A stretch of DNA of 64,000 nt, from NCBI GenBank assembly GCA_020848695.1, contig JADLHT010000049.1:1-64000 (forward strand), written 5' to 3'. This document shows, in pieces, positions 55,101-63,739 of the stretch. The position numbers and the translations under genes were made by a program. The notes under the pieces were generated by a model, which was given only the letters and a program-made list of their open reading frames with translations, did no database searches and was not told the origin of the DNA. The stretch's first letter is position 1. The number at the start of each line of letters is the position of its first letter. This stretch comes from Saprospiraceae bacterium (GTDB lineage Bacteria; Bacteroidota; Bacteroidia; Chitinophagales; Saprospiraceae).

Positions 55101-55880
55101 CTATTCAACGATTCTTTCAAGGATTAGTTCAGATAAATCATAAACCATTATTTGATCTTGTGCATCCCTAGCCTTTAATCCATCCTGGAGCATAGTAATA
55201 CAATATGGACAATTTGCTACGAGCTTATCAGTCTGGTTTTCGAGAACTTCATCAATTCGCTCAACGTTTATTCGCTTATTTCCTGCTTCATCTTCTTTAA
55301 ACATTTGGGCGCCTCCTGCACCGCAACACAAACCGTTTTTTCTGGATCGTTTCATTTCCTTTATTTCATATTCCAGGAATTGGATTATATTCCTTGGAGC
55401 TTCATATTCATCATTTATTCTGCCGAGATAACACGAATCATGATAACTAATAGTTGATGCTTGATCATTGTTAATTTTAATCTTACCATCTTTAATTAAC
55501 TCTTCGAGGAATTGAGAATGATGAATTACTTCATAATTGCCACCTAATTCAGGATACTCGTTCTTTAGTGTATTGAAACAATGAGGACAGCTGCAAACTA
55601 TTTTTTTAACAGCATACATGTTTAGAGTTTGTATATTTTGTGCTGCCAACATTTGAAATAGAAATTCATTTCCAGCCCTTCTTGCGGGATCACCGGTACA
55701 TTTTTCTTCATTTCCTAAAATTGCAAAATTTACTCCAGCATGTTTTAAAATTTTAGCAAATGCTTTTGAAATTTTTTGAGCTCTCGCATCATAAGAGCCG
55801 GCACAACCAACCCAAAATATTATTTCGGGAACTATACCTAATTGTTGAAGCTCTTGAATAGTTGGAATGTCAGATTTCAT
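55101..55880 (-). CDS. CCG-domain (heterodisulfide reductase B-like) Fe-S protein
   Basis: The 259-aa cytosolic protein has two Cys-rich CCG-type domains, as in HdrB, GlcF and LutA. The first includes WVGCAGSYDARAQ (about residue 25) and VCSCPHCFNTLKNEYP. The second has SYHDSCYLGR, GLCCGAGGAQMF (about 198-209) and ANCPYCITML. These sites bind a non-cubane 4Fe-4S cluster used in thiol/quinone electron transfer. It is the partner of the membrane 4Fe-4S protein at 56876-58174; a DUF1028 gene lies between the two and overlaps its start by four bases. Confidence 0.88.
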   Translation of the reverse strand: MKSDIPTIQELQQLGIVPEIIFWVGCAGSYDARAQKISKAFAKILKHAGVNFAILGNEEKCTGDPARRAGNEFLFQMLAAQNIQTLNMYAVKKIVCSCPHCFNTLKNEYPELGGNYEVIHHSQFLEELIKDGKIKINNDQASTISYHDSCYLGRINDEYEAPRNIIQFLEYEIKEMKRSRKNGLCCGAGGAQMFKEDEAGNKRINVERIDEVLENQTDKLVANCPYCITMLQDGLKARDAQDQIMVYDLSELILERIVE

Positions 55881-56860
55881 TGAATGACAATTTTAATTGA
55901 ATTTAACTTGATATTGTTTTGACTAAGTTGCAAAATATAAAGGCCTTTAGCTAATTGTTCTGAAATCTTATATCTATTTTCAGAAATTAATACCGGTCTG
56001 GACATTGTCTTTCCGTAAAAATCTACTAAATCTAATGTAAGATCTTCTGTATAACTTATACCGATAATTGAGACTGTTTGGTCTTGAGTAGAATAGTAAA
56101 TTTTTAAATTCTCTTTTTGGGTATTAATGAAGTGGTTTGTTTTTTTCCATTGGCTATAAAGTCTTTCTAGTGAGTCAATTGGATCAACTCCTTTTCTTGT
56201 TGAAGGAACATGAATGTCTAGATCAAATTCCAAACTATCGTTTGATTGAGCAACGCGTAAGAAAGATGATCTTGATGATAAGCCTTCAGAGAGGCATCTA
56301 GAATCAGCGCCTGCTATCTTTGCTCCTTTCATTGCTTCCATCAATCTATCGGCCAAACTTCCTTTGGCTCGCAAGAATTGCGACTCCATAGAATCAACTA
56401 TATATTCACCCAAGAGTATATTACCTTGTATTGAGTAATACCTCCCTGCAATATGTTTTTTATAATTAAGACAATTGCTACCAGTAAAGCCTGCAGCATC
56501 AGGATGTCCAGCAGAATTTAAATGTACAACCCCATATTGCCTTATTGAAGGATTGTTGTCTGAATCATTTACTTTCAACGATTCTATTATTTCTTCAGAA
56601 TTAAAACCTCCCAATAATAAATTACTGGCAAAATCCTGATTGAATTGATTCCAATAAGATTGAGTATTTATAGCACCAATACCGGGGTGTAATCTGGAAA
56701 TTATTAAAGCCTCAGCTCCTTCTTTATCGACTGACAGACAGGTTGCTCCTGCTGCTCCTACTTCCTTAGTCAAGGAGTCAACCGCAACAATCGAGAAGGT
56801 ATGTTGACTTTTTGCCTGAATAAGGCTTAATATAAGTAAAATTTGAAACAACCTAATCAT
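55877..56860 (-). CDS. Secreted DUF1028 (Ntn-hydrolase-like) protein with T9SS tail
   Basis: The 327-aa protein has a signal peptide (MIRLFQILLILSLIQAKSQ). DUF1028 follows (about residues 20-225): HTFSIVAVDSLTKEVGAAGAT, HPGIGAINTQSYWN, GYVHLN-like GVVHLNSAG, ROGN-like YYSIQGNILLG and SSSFLRVA-like RSSFLRVAQ. The family is thought to adopt an Ntn-hydrolase fold. The last 80 residues (LKIYYSTQDQTVSIIGISY ... GLYILQLSQN ... SIKIVIQ) look like a T9SS sorting domain. It lies inside an Fe-S operon with a four-base overlap to the next gene. The substrate is unknown. Confidence 0.8.
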   Translation of the reverse strand: MIRLFQILLILSLIQAKSQHTFSIVAVDSLTKEVGAAGATCLSVDKEGAEALIISRLHPGIGAINTQSYWNQFNQDFASNLLLGGFNSEEIIESLKVNDSDNNPSIRQYGVVHLNSAGHPDAAGFTGSNCLNYKKHIAGRYYSIQGNILLGEYIVDSMESQFLRAKGSLADRLMEAMKGAKIAGADSRCLSEGLSSRSSFLRVAQSNDSLEFDLDIHVPSTRKGVDPIDSLERLYSQWKKTNHFINTQKENLKIYYSTQDQTVSIIGISYTEDLTLDLVDFYGKTMSRPVLISENRYKISEQLAKGLYILQLSQNNIKLNSIKIVIQ

Positions 56861-56875
56861 TGGATATATATTCTT

Positions 56876-58174
56876 TTATCTCTTGCTCCAGGTATCTCTT
56901 TCTTCAGCCATTGCCCAAACAGCCTGATTGTTTTCCAGACTATTGAACATGGGTAACCATTCGGAAGGACCAGACGAATTCATTAAAATATCGTAACGTC
57001 TTAACTCTAAAATGGGCTTTAATGGATTGATCAACACAGGACAGGCTTCAACACAAGCATTGCAGGTAGTGCATGCGTATATTTCTTCCTTGGATATTTT
57101 GTCAAATAAAGAACGAGAATCCTTCTCAATCGAATAATTTTTATCGTTTTCAAGTTCTTTACCAACTTCTTCCAAACGATCTCTGATATCCATCATTACT
57201 TTGCGAGGACTCAGTTTTTTCCCAGTAATATTGGCTGGACAAACCGATGTGCATCTTCCACATTCTGTGCAACTGTATGCTTCCAGCAAAGTTCTCCAAC
57301 CAAACTGATGGATGTCCTTCGCTCCAAAACTTTCTGAAGGCGATTCAATAATTTTTGAATCTAATCCTAACATGCTTCTCACTTCATTCTCAATCTCAGG
57401 AATATTGACCATTTGTCCTCTGGAGCTCTGATTTGCAAAATAACTGTTGGGAAATGCAAGGAAAATATGCAGATGCTTTGAAAAAGGTAAATACAGAATA
57501 AAGCCATAGATAACCAAAAGATGAAGCCACCAGCCGCTTCTTTCCATAAATTGTAAAATATCTTTAGGAACTGAGCCAAGATTATCCGAAATCAACCCGC
57601 TTAAATACAATCTTCCGGTTTCTGAATAATGACCCGGATCAAGAATTTGTAATTGTTGATCAGCAGAATTCATCATAAAAATTCCGATAATCAAAAGGAT
57701 TTCACCTATTAAAATCAGATTAGCGTCCAAACTTGGCCATCCCTTTAACTCTGGTTTTTGAAATCTTAAGAGTTTAATGATGTTTCTGCGACTAAGAAAA
57801 ATTAGCGTTGATACAAATGCGAGTAAAGATAATCCTTCAATGGTATTGATTAAAATATAATAAAAAGGATTTAGAATATTGGCAAATATTCGGTGTTGTC
57901 CCGAAATTCCATCAATAATAATTTCAATAAGTTCAAGCTGTGTTAATACAAAAGCAACATAAATAAAAAAATGAAAGATACCTGCGATTGGTCTTTCAAA
58001 CATCTTTTTTTGACCAAGAGCGAACAAAAACATGTTCTTAAATCTTTCGCTGGTACGCCCTTCAAGATGCTCCGGCCTGCCAATTTGAATATTTTGATAA
58101 ATTCTATTAAAACGTTGAAAAGCCTTTCTGAAAACCAAAAAGCTAAGAACACAAAAGATCAGAATCGGAATCAT
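56876..58174 (-). CDS. Membrane-bound 4Fe-4S protein, NarI/HdrE-like electron-transfer subunit
   Basis: The 432-aa protein has several transmembrane helices in its first 240 residues, in the style of NarI/HdrE/DsrM-type subunits. Histidines such as GIFHFFIYV could be haem ligands. The C-terminal part has two 4Fe-4S motifs, CTECGRCTSVCP (about residues 297-308) and CTTCNACVEACP (about 363-374). With the CCG protein downstream it forms a likely membrane redox complex passing electrons between a quinone and a soluble partner. It is the first gene of the operon 58174-54616. Donor and acceptor are unknown. Confidence 0.85.
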   Translation of the reverse strand: MIPILIFCVLSFLVFRKAFQRFNRIYQNIQIGRPEHLEGRTSERFKNMFLFALGQKKMFERPIAGIFHFFIYVAFVLTQLELIEIIIDGISGQHRIFANILNPFYYILINTIEGLSLLAFVSTLIFLSRRNIIKLLRFQKPELKGWPSLDANLILIGEILLIIGIFMMNSADQQLQILDPGHYSETGRLYLSGLISDNLGSVPKDILQFMERSGWWLHLLVIYGFILYLPFSKHLHIFLAFPNSYFANQSSRGQMVNIPEIENEVRSMLGLDSKIIESPSESFGAKDIHQFGWRTLLEAYSCTECGRCTSVCPANITGKKLSPRKVMMDIRDRLEEVGKELENDKNYSIEKDSRSLFDKISKEEIYACTTCNACVEACPVLINPLKPILELRRYDILMNSSGPSEWLPMFNSLENNQAVWAMAEERDTWSKR

Positions 58175-58185
58175 TACAAATTTTT

Positions 58186-58193
58186 TATTTTTG
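58186..58193 (+). promoter_or_regulatory. -7 element of the PyrR-like gene
   Basis: TATTTTTG matches TAnnTTTG and lies 44 bases upstream of the ATG at 58238. No -33 TTG is seen. Confidence 0.4.
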
Positions 58194-58237
58194 CCTAAAT
58201 TTCAGAATTCAGGCTTAAAAATAAGCCCATAAGATAC

Positions 58238-58732
58238 ATGATTATTCTAAATCATCAACAAATTGAAAATAAAATCCGAAGAATTGCTTCTGAAATCTAT
58301 GAAGCTCATGCGGAAGCGCCGGAATTAATTCTGGTTGGTATTAACAATAAAGGATTTGCGATTTCAAATCTTCTTTGTAAGCTAATTCAAAAAATGGGGC
58401 ATAAGAATGTTAACCATTGTCACTTAACACTAAATCCTGCCAATCCTCTGGATTCCAATATAGTTCTTGATCGTGAGCTTAATAACTTTAAGGATGTTGC
58501 CGTAATTGTCGTTGACGATGTCGTTAATTCGGGTCGAACCTTGTTTTTTGCCTTGCAACCCTTTACCAAAGTTCTTACACAGAAATTGGAAGTTTGCGTG
58601 CTGGTCGAAAGAATGCATAAAGCCTATCCTGTAAGCGTAGATTATGTTGGCATGAGATTAGCAACTACGGTAAAACAGAACATAGAAATTGTTTTTGAAA
58701 AAAACAAACCTGTAGAAGCTCAAATGTTCTAG
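58238..58732 (+). CDS. PyrR-like phosphoribosyltransferase
   Basis: The 164-aa type I phosphoribosyltransferase has the PRPP-binding loop VIVVDDVVNSGRTLFFAL (about residues 87-104). LILVGINNKGFAISNLLCKLI forms the first strand-helix, and DYVGMRLATT a later block, as in PyrR. It is a paralogue of the pyrR gene at 63176 but has a diverged loop (VVNSGRTLFF versus VLYTGRTIQA) and no pyr neighbours. The base used is unknown. Confidence 0.8.
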   Translation: MIILNHQQIENKIRRIASEIYEAHAEAPELILVGINNKGFAISNLLCKLIQKMGHKNVNHCHLTLNPANPLDSNIVLDRELNNFKDVAVIVVDDVVNSGRTLFFALQPFTKVLTQKLEVCVLVERMHKAYPVSVDYVGMRLATTVKQNIEIVFEKNKPVEAQMF

Positions 58733-58751
58733 TTCTTTCTGGTTCATTCTC

Positions 58752-59525
58752 TTAAGCCATATTGAAATTCTGAAGAGCTTTTTTGGTGGCCTGGTAACCT
58801 AATTTGTATAATTCTTTGGCATTGGTTAAATCATATTTGCTAAAATGGATAATGTCCTGATCCTCAATAAGCAAATCAACATAAGGGAGTTGGTTTTTCA
58901 TGTTATTGGCTAAATTGATTTCCAAAACCCTTGCAATAATAGATGAGAATTTGTTCATCACTTTAGTCCCATTTGTACTTATCGGAATGAGATTGGAAGC
59001 AATTACAAAGTCACATTGCTCTTTGATAACCTCAGCCGGTAAATTCATCAAAATCCCTCCATCTAAATATGTTGAATCTTCTATTGTTACAGGATTAAAG
59101 ACTATCGGAATTGCACAGGAAGCAATTACCGGATCAACTAATGGTCCATTTTTAAAATATTCAAGAGTGCCACTATATAAATTAGTAGCAGTGGTTATAA
59201 TAGGAATTTTTAACTCTTCAAAAGTTCTAATAGAGATCGCTGACTCAATGAGCTGTTTTAATTTCTGGATATCAATCAGACCTGCGGGGGGCAAATGAGT
59301 ATCAAGAAAATGAAACCATTTTGTATGAATAGCAAAGTCAAGCAGATCTTTTGGCTCCAGGCCTGATCCAAACAAACAGGCTGTAAGAGCACCGGCACTT
59401 GTTCCTGAAATTATAACAGGATTTATATTTTCTTCTTTAAGCGCTTGTATAACGCCTATATGAAAAGATCCACGAGACCCACCTCCGGATAAACACAAAC
59501 CAATTTTTTGATGATCAATAGACAT
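58752..59525 (-). CDS. Patatin-like phospholipase
   Basis: The 257-aa cytosolic patatin, RssA/YchK-like, should hydrolyse lipid acyl esters with a Ser-Asp dyad. The oxyanion loop is SGGGSRGSFHIG (about residues 13-24), the nucleophile is Ser in GTSAG (about 41-45) and the Asp is in DGGILMNLP (about 153-161). There is no signal peptide. Its start overlaps the end of the lamin-tail protein gene by 11 bases, so the two are likely co-transcribed. Confidence 0.9.
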   Translation of the reverse strand: MSIDHQKIGLCLSGGGSRGSFHIGVIQALKEENINPVIISGTSAGALTACLFGSGLEPKDLLDFAIHTKWFHFLDTHLPPAGLIDIQKLKQLIESAISIRTFEELKIPIITTATNLYSGTLEYFKNGPLVDPVIASCAIPIVFNPVTIEDSTYLDGGILMNLPAEVIKEQCDFVIASNLIPISTNGTKVMNKFSSIIARVLEINLANNMKNQLPYVDLLIEDQDIIHFSKYDLTNAKELYKLGYQATKKALQNFNMA

Positions 59526-61824
59526 TTAGTTTTAAAACAACAGAACCATTGTTATAAATAATCTTTATCAGATAAATCCCTGGATCAAGTTTATGATCAA
59601 TTCGGCTAGAATAGGCATGAGATTCTACGATTTTACCTTGTAAATTTATTAATTCAACTCTTGTGCCTTCCTCTTTTAAGTCTTGTATATAAAAAAACTG
59701 ATGTGAAGGATTGGGTACGATTCGTAATTCATCATTTTGTCTTGCATTTTTCGTATCAGTAATAAAGGTAACATCTGACTTGTATCTTGGCCAGATCTGA
59801 TAACCTTCTGTGTAAGGAATGTTTTGATCAAATTGGTTGCCCAGACCAGTAACCGTTATCCGATCTCCACCTATCATTATTGAGCTTAAATCGGTGTTGT
59901 CGTCAATTCTTAATATATAACTATTTAACCCATTTGTAATTCTAACATTAAAGGAGCTTCCGTTTCCTTTCCAATCAACTGGATCTTCAATCTTAAAATC
60001 AATCAATCGTATAAGATCAGATTCTGAACTCTCATCCAAAGAGGTAACAACCCTTGGATTTTTTAAAGAGTTATTTTCTGACAACAGAATTATGGTATCC
60101 GGAATTATCTCAGCCTGACCATTGAATTGATCTATATTTCCCTGAACAATGATTTCATCGCCTTCCCTTACATTGTAATTGAAAAGTTTGTTTTGACCAA
60201 ACACAGTTATTCCTGATGTTTTATCTATTAGTGTAAATTGTAATCCATTACCACCATCATAGTCGATACCATAGACAATTCCACGTAGTTCACAACGGAT
60301 ATTTAGTGAGTCCAGTTCACCGCTGCTATTCATGGTTCTTACTTTTGCTATATCCAGTTTATTGTAGAATTTACTCAGCGGGATATATGGTTTTATATCT
60401 GTGGTATATCTTGGATAAAGCAAATAACCCTCAGTATAGGGAATGAAGCCATCATTTTGATATCCAATTCCGACAATATCAAATGTGCCGGAAGGAGCTT
60501 CTTTGTTGACCAATTCACAATCATTATCAATTCGGATATCAAATACATTGCTTCCATTTGTAACTTTTACAGTAAAGCCTAAAGGGTTGTTAGTCCATTG
60601 TATTGGATTTACTAATGAGACATTTTTAATTCTTATCAATTGAGATTCTGTGCTTTCATTTAATACAGTTGAGTTGTTTGCACTTTTCAATGACTGATTG
60701 GCGATGATTATTTGAATAGAATCAGGAAGTATTTCCGCCAAGCCATTGAATTGATCAATTGTTCCTTTTACTCTTATTTTGTCACCTTCGGTTACTGTGT
60801 ATCCAAAATTTTGAGAAGTGTTAAAAACATTGATTCCATCATTTAATTCATCAATGATCGTAAATTGTAATCCGGAAGGTCTATAATTTATTCCATGCAC
60901 GATACCTTCTATTGTGCATCTTACTTTAGATGAATCCAACGATCCATCCGCTTTAACGGTTGTTACCAATCCAATTGAATAATTCGGATAGAATGGATCA
61001 AGTTTTTTTACTGTAATTTTTCCGGTAACAGATGGATTTTGATCATCTCTATAGATGTAAACTCCTTCCAAATCAAATCTTTTTATGTAGGACCAGTTTC
61101 CTGTAATCGGTGTTCCGCTATAAAAATCATCAGGATTATTTGGAAATACAATTTTGGTTCCATTGACATTATGTCTTCCGCTTACATTTTTCCATTCAAC
61201 GTGTTGTCCGACTATTATTTCAATTTCGCTTGGCTTAAAACTAAAGTCAATAATATCGATACTTACATCTGCGCAAGCAACCTGATTGGCAATTCCTGGA
61301 GACCCTCTGACTTCATAACCATTTAACACAATTCCTACAAGTCTTGTAGCGGACTTCCAATATTCGGATAAAGAATTATCAGCAGTTGTTTTACATAGTT
61401 CAAGACTTGAACCGAGCCCATCTGGTCCAGTAGGCCATCCGTTAGAATCAAAGAATCTAACACTGTCGATAACAGTTCCTGTATTATCTTTCAAGGTTAT
61501 AAGCTCACCGCTATTTAGCAGGGCGCCATTTGTCCACTGAATTGCATCAAAGCCATAAGTGTTTTTAAATGCTTCCTGATTGATACAAATTACCAAATAA
61601 GAATTTGCCTTGATAAAGGTATCCGGAAAAATTATACTTATAGCATCACTAATCACCCAGTCTTTTACTGAGACATTGACCAATCCTGAATTATAAAACT
61701 CAATATACTCAAGACTGTCTTGACCGGTTTCAGGAGGGTTATAATTAATTTCAGTAATAACAATTTGCGATTTCAATGAAATTAATAGTAATTGTAGAGC
61801 ACTAAGGATTAGTATTTTTTTCAT
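59515..61824 (-). CDS. Secreted lamin-tail/OB-repeat protein with T9SS sorting domain
   Basis: About 769 aa from the ATG at 61824, which begins the signal peptide MKKILILSALQLLLISLKSQ. A longer frame to 61893 would start upstream of a -7 box. The lamin-tail (LTD) domain covers about residues 21-180 (IVITEINYNPPETG, DSLEYIEFYNSG). A degenerate cupredoxin-like domain (about 185-270) keeps one His in GRHNVNG but lacks the Cys/His/Met set. Two copies of an OB-fold-like unit follow (about 280-475 and 480-685), each with GLQFTxIDE/K and a Q-x-D-QFNGxAEIxPD block. A T9SS type A domain (VPNPSHQFFYIQDLK ... PGIYLIKI) ends it. Confidence 0.82.
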   Translation of the reverse strand: MKKILILSALQLLLISLKSQIVITEINYNPPETGQDSLEYIEFYNSGLVNVSVKDWVISDAISIIFPDTFIKANSYLVICINQEAFKNTYGFDAIQWTNGALLNSGELITLKDNTGTVIDSVRFFDSNGWPTGPDGLGSSLELCKTTADNSLSEYWKSATRLVGIVLNGYEVRGSPGIANQVACADVSIDIIDFSFKPSEIEIIVGQHVEWKNVSGRHNVNGTKIVFPNNPDDFYSGTPITGNWSYIKRFDLEGVYIYRDDQNPSVTGKITVKKLDPFYPNYSIGLVTTVKADGSLDSSKVRCTIEGIVHGINYRPSGLQFTIIDELNDGINVFNTSQNFGYTVTEGDKIRVKGTIDQFNGLAEILPDSIQIIIANQSLKSANNSTVLNESTESQLIRIKNVSLVNPIQWTNNPLGFTVKVTNGSNVFDIRIDNDCELVNKEAPSGTFDIVGIGYQNDGFIPYTEGYLLYPRYTTDIKPYIPLSKFYNKLDIAKVRTMNSSGELDSLNIRCELRGIVYGIDYDGGNGLQFTLIDKTSGITVFGQNKLFNYNVREGDEIIVQGNIDQFNGQAEIIPDTIILLSENNSLKNPRVVTSLDESSESDLIRLIDFKIEDPVDWKGNGSSFNVRITNGLNSYILRIDDNTDLSSIMIGGDRITVTGLGNQFDQNIPYTEGYQIWPRYKSDVTFITDTKNARQNDELRIVPNPSHQFFYIQDLKEEGTRVELINLQGKIVESHAYSSRIDHKLDPGIYLIKIIYNNGSVVLKLNVY

Positions 61825-61841
61825 CCCATCAAATTTATTTG

Positions 61842-61849
61842 CAAAGGTA
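61842..61849 (-). promoter_or_regulatory. -7 element of the lamin-tail protein gene
   Basis: On the minus strand TACCTTTG matches TAnnTTTG and ends 17 bases before the ATG at 61824, supporting that start over 61893. Confidence 0.5.
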
Positions 61850-62021
61850 CAAATTAGTCTTATTTTTACTAAATATACGATATTGAAAATCAATGTATTA
61901 AGTTTTATTTAATTAGATTTACATATCAAAAAATTTAAAAAGATTTCCTTATCGGAGATTCAATAATATATACAAGTGAAAAAAGCATTATATTATTCTT
62001 AAAATACCTGTCCGGTGTACT

Positions 62022-62029
62022 TAACTTTG
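62022..62029 (+). promoter_or_regulatory. -7 element of the tandem DUF1508-like gene
   Basis: TAACTTTG matches TAnnTTTG and lies 46 bases before the ATG at 62076. No -33 TTG is visible. Confidence 0.45.
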
Positions 62030-62075
62030 TAAAAAAGTAGATAACAGCATTATAATTTTAGCCATTGATCTAACT

Positions 62076-62882
62076 ATGGAATCAACAGTTCAGGAAGAAA
62101 AATATCTGCATTGTAAAGAGTATCTTGGACATCCTCTTATTGACAAGATGAACAGGGTAGCATTTTTCAAAAATGACTCAGAATATTATTTTGTGTTTTA
62201 TAAAGAAGATAAAAAGGTGCTTTTGCGTTCAGAAGGATTTCAATACATTGATGAAAGAGATAAAATTTTGTCTAAAGCCTTAAGACATTTTAAAGATTTA
62301 AAATGTTATTCAATTCTTCGCGTGGAAGATTTGTTTATTAGAATATTGAAAGACGATGTGGGAAGAGAGATTGGAAGATCTTGTTTGGAAAAAGAAGAGG
62401 CAGGTAGTAAGTCAGGAACAGCTAACACTTCAATTGATACAATAAAAACAAACACTTCAGTTCATAATTTGACAGAATTGAATTCCGCTGGTAAATCTTC
62501 TGATGAGGAATTTATAGAATGTAAGTATTATCTGGGACACCCAATTTGTGATAAAGAAAATAGAGTTGCATTTTTTCAGCATAATACTCAATACTACTTT
62601 GTAATTTATTATACCGATGGAAGAGTAAGATTGCGAAGCAGGGGGTTTCAAAAATCTTCACAAAGAGATTATGAACTGACATCAGCTCTTAGATATCTGG
62701 ATGATAAAAGTCAATACGAAATCGTTAGTGAAAATAATTTGTTTATTAGAATATTGAAAGACGATGTGGGAAGAGAGATTGGAAGATCTTGTTTGGAAAA
62801 ATTGTATCAAGATAGTGCCGACTTGGATAAGGTGTGGGGTCATTCAGTTGAAGGTAGTGAAACATCTAAGCGTTTTTCATAA
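62076..62882 (+). CDS. Tandem YegP/DUF1508-like repeat protein
   Basis: The 268-aa cytosolic protein consists of two similar units joined by a Ser/Thr-rich linker (about residues 108-144). Each unit starts LGHPxxDKxNRVAFF, has YYFVxYxxDxxVxLRSxGFQ and ends with LFIRILKDDVGREIGRSCLE. The short beta hairpin with a Gly-Phe turn resembles DUF1508/YegP modules, which commonly occur as tandem pairs of unknown function. The DNA coding for the last motif of each unit is identical over 65 bases (62329-62393 and 62737-62801), while the rest has diverged. Confidence 0.65.
   Translation: MESTVQEEKYLHCKEYLGHPLIDKMNRVAFFKNDSEYYFVFYKEDKKVLLRSEGFQYIDERDKILSKALRHFKDLKCYSILRVEDLFIRILKDDVGREIGRSCLEKEEAGSKSGTANTSIDTIKTNTSVHNLTELNSAGKSSDEEFIECKYYLGHPICDKENRVAFFQHNTQYYFVIYYTDGRVRLRSRGFQKSSQRDYELTSALRYLDDKSQYEIVSENNLFIRILKDDVGREIGRSCLEKLYQDSADLDKVWGHSVEGSETSKRFS
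62329..62393 (+). repeat. 65-bp direct repeat, copy 1
   Basis: Identical to 62737-62801, offset 408 bases (136 codons, same frame). It codes for the LFIRILKDDVGREIGRSCLE end of the first unit. Confidence 0.85.
62737..62801 (+). repeat. 65-bp direct repeat, copy 2
   Basis: Identical to 62329-62393. It codes for the end of the second unit of the tandem DUF1508-like protein. Confidence 0.85.
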
Positions 62883-63175
62883 GCTGTAATTCAAAATAGA
62901 AATATTTGCCAAAGTTTATTAATGTTTATAATGAAGTGGATAATGCTATCCATAATATTCTAAAGTTTAAGTAGTAAAAAGTAGTTTAACAAGTAATAAG
63001 TATTCTTTAGCGCTACGAGTAAAGTCTTGTTAAATTACCAAAAACATTTCTTAGATCAGCCCTGGCAGAGATCCAAAAAATATAAATAATTTCCTACTCG
63101 AAAACGGCTTGTTTTGAAGATAAATTTTAACACTCTGTAGCGATTAAACTAAATTTCTTATCTTTACCCCGTCAT
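62883..63175. other. Intergenic region upstream of pyrR
   Basis: 293 bases with no gene seen. It should carry the promoter of the pyr operon; TATCTTTA at 63159-63166 is a one-mismatch -7 box ten bases before the ATG. I saw no clear PyrR-binding attenuator with antiterminator and terminator hairpins. Confidence 0.45.
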
Positions 63176-63739
63176 ATGAAGAAGAAGGGTAAAATTCTTT
63201 TTGACGCAGATCATCTCCATCGAACTATTGACAGGCTCTGTTATCAAATTATTGAAAGACATGAGGATTTTTCCAATACCTGCTTAATCGGAATTCAAAG
63301 GCAGGGAGCTTTCCTTTCAGAAAGGATTTATGAGCGACTATTGACCCTGAGTAAATCCGCACCAGCATTTCATGGCAAGCTAGATATCACTTTTTTTCGA
63401 GATGATTTTCGAAAAGACAACAGAATTCTGCAAGCTCAAGAGACTGAAATTAACTTTCTTGTGGAAAATCGTCAGGTGATTCTTGTGGATGACGTTTTAT
63501 ATACCGGGAGAACAATACAAGCGGGTCTGCAGGCTGTTGGAAATTTTGGAAGACCTGCTTCAGTAGAATTATTAGTATTGATTGATAGGAGATTCAATAG
63601 GCATCTTCCCATTCAGGCCAACTATATCGGGCTGAAAGTAGATGCTTTGGATGATGCTTATGTAAAGGTAGAATTGAAAGAAGTGGACGGACAGGACAGA
63701 GTATTGTTTTATGATGCTGAAACGGATGTTAATGATTAA
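63176..63739 (+). CDS. pyrR: Bifunctional pyr operon regulator/uracil phosphoribosyltransferase
   Basis: The 187-aa PyrR-family protein has the PRPP loop VILVDDVLYTGRTIQAGLQA (about residues 96-115), CLIGIQRQGAFLSERI (about 35-50), the dimer-loop block LDITFFRDDF and DRRFNRHLPIQANYIGL. In firmicutes PyrR attenuates pyr transcription in response to UMP and has weak uracil phosphoribosyltransferase activity. Here it overlaps pyrB, its typical neighbour in Bacteroidota, by eight bases. Confidence 0.94.
   Translation: MKKKGKILFDADHLHRTIDRLCYQIIERHEDFSNTCLIGIQRQGAFLSERIYERLLTLSKSAPAFHGKLDITFFRDDFRKDNRILQAQETEINFLVENRQVILVDDVLYTGRTIQAGLQAVGNFGRPASVELLVLIDRRFNRHLPIQANYIGLKVDALDDAYVKVELKEVDGQDRVLFYDAETDVND

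Noticed and set aside
62883-63175. PyrR attenuator upstream of pyrR
   Set aside because: No pair of competing hairpins with a T-run could be found, and no clear PyrR-binding loop consensus.
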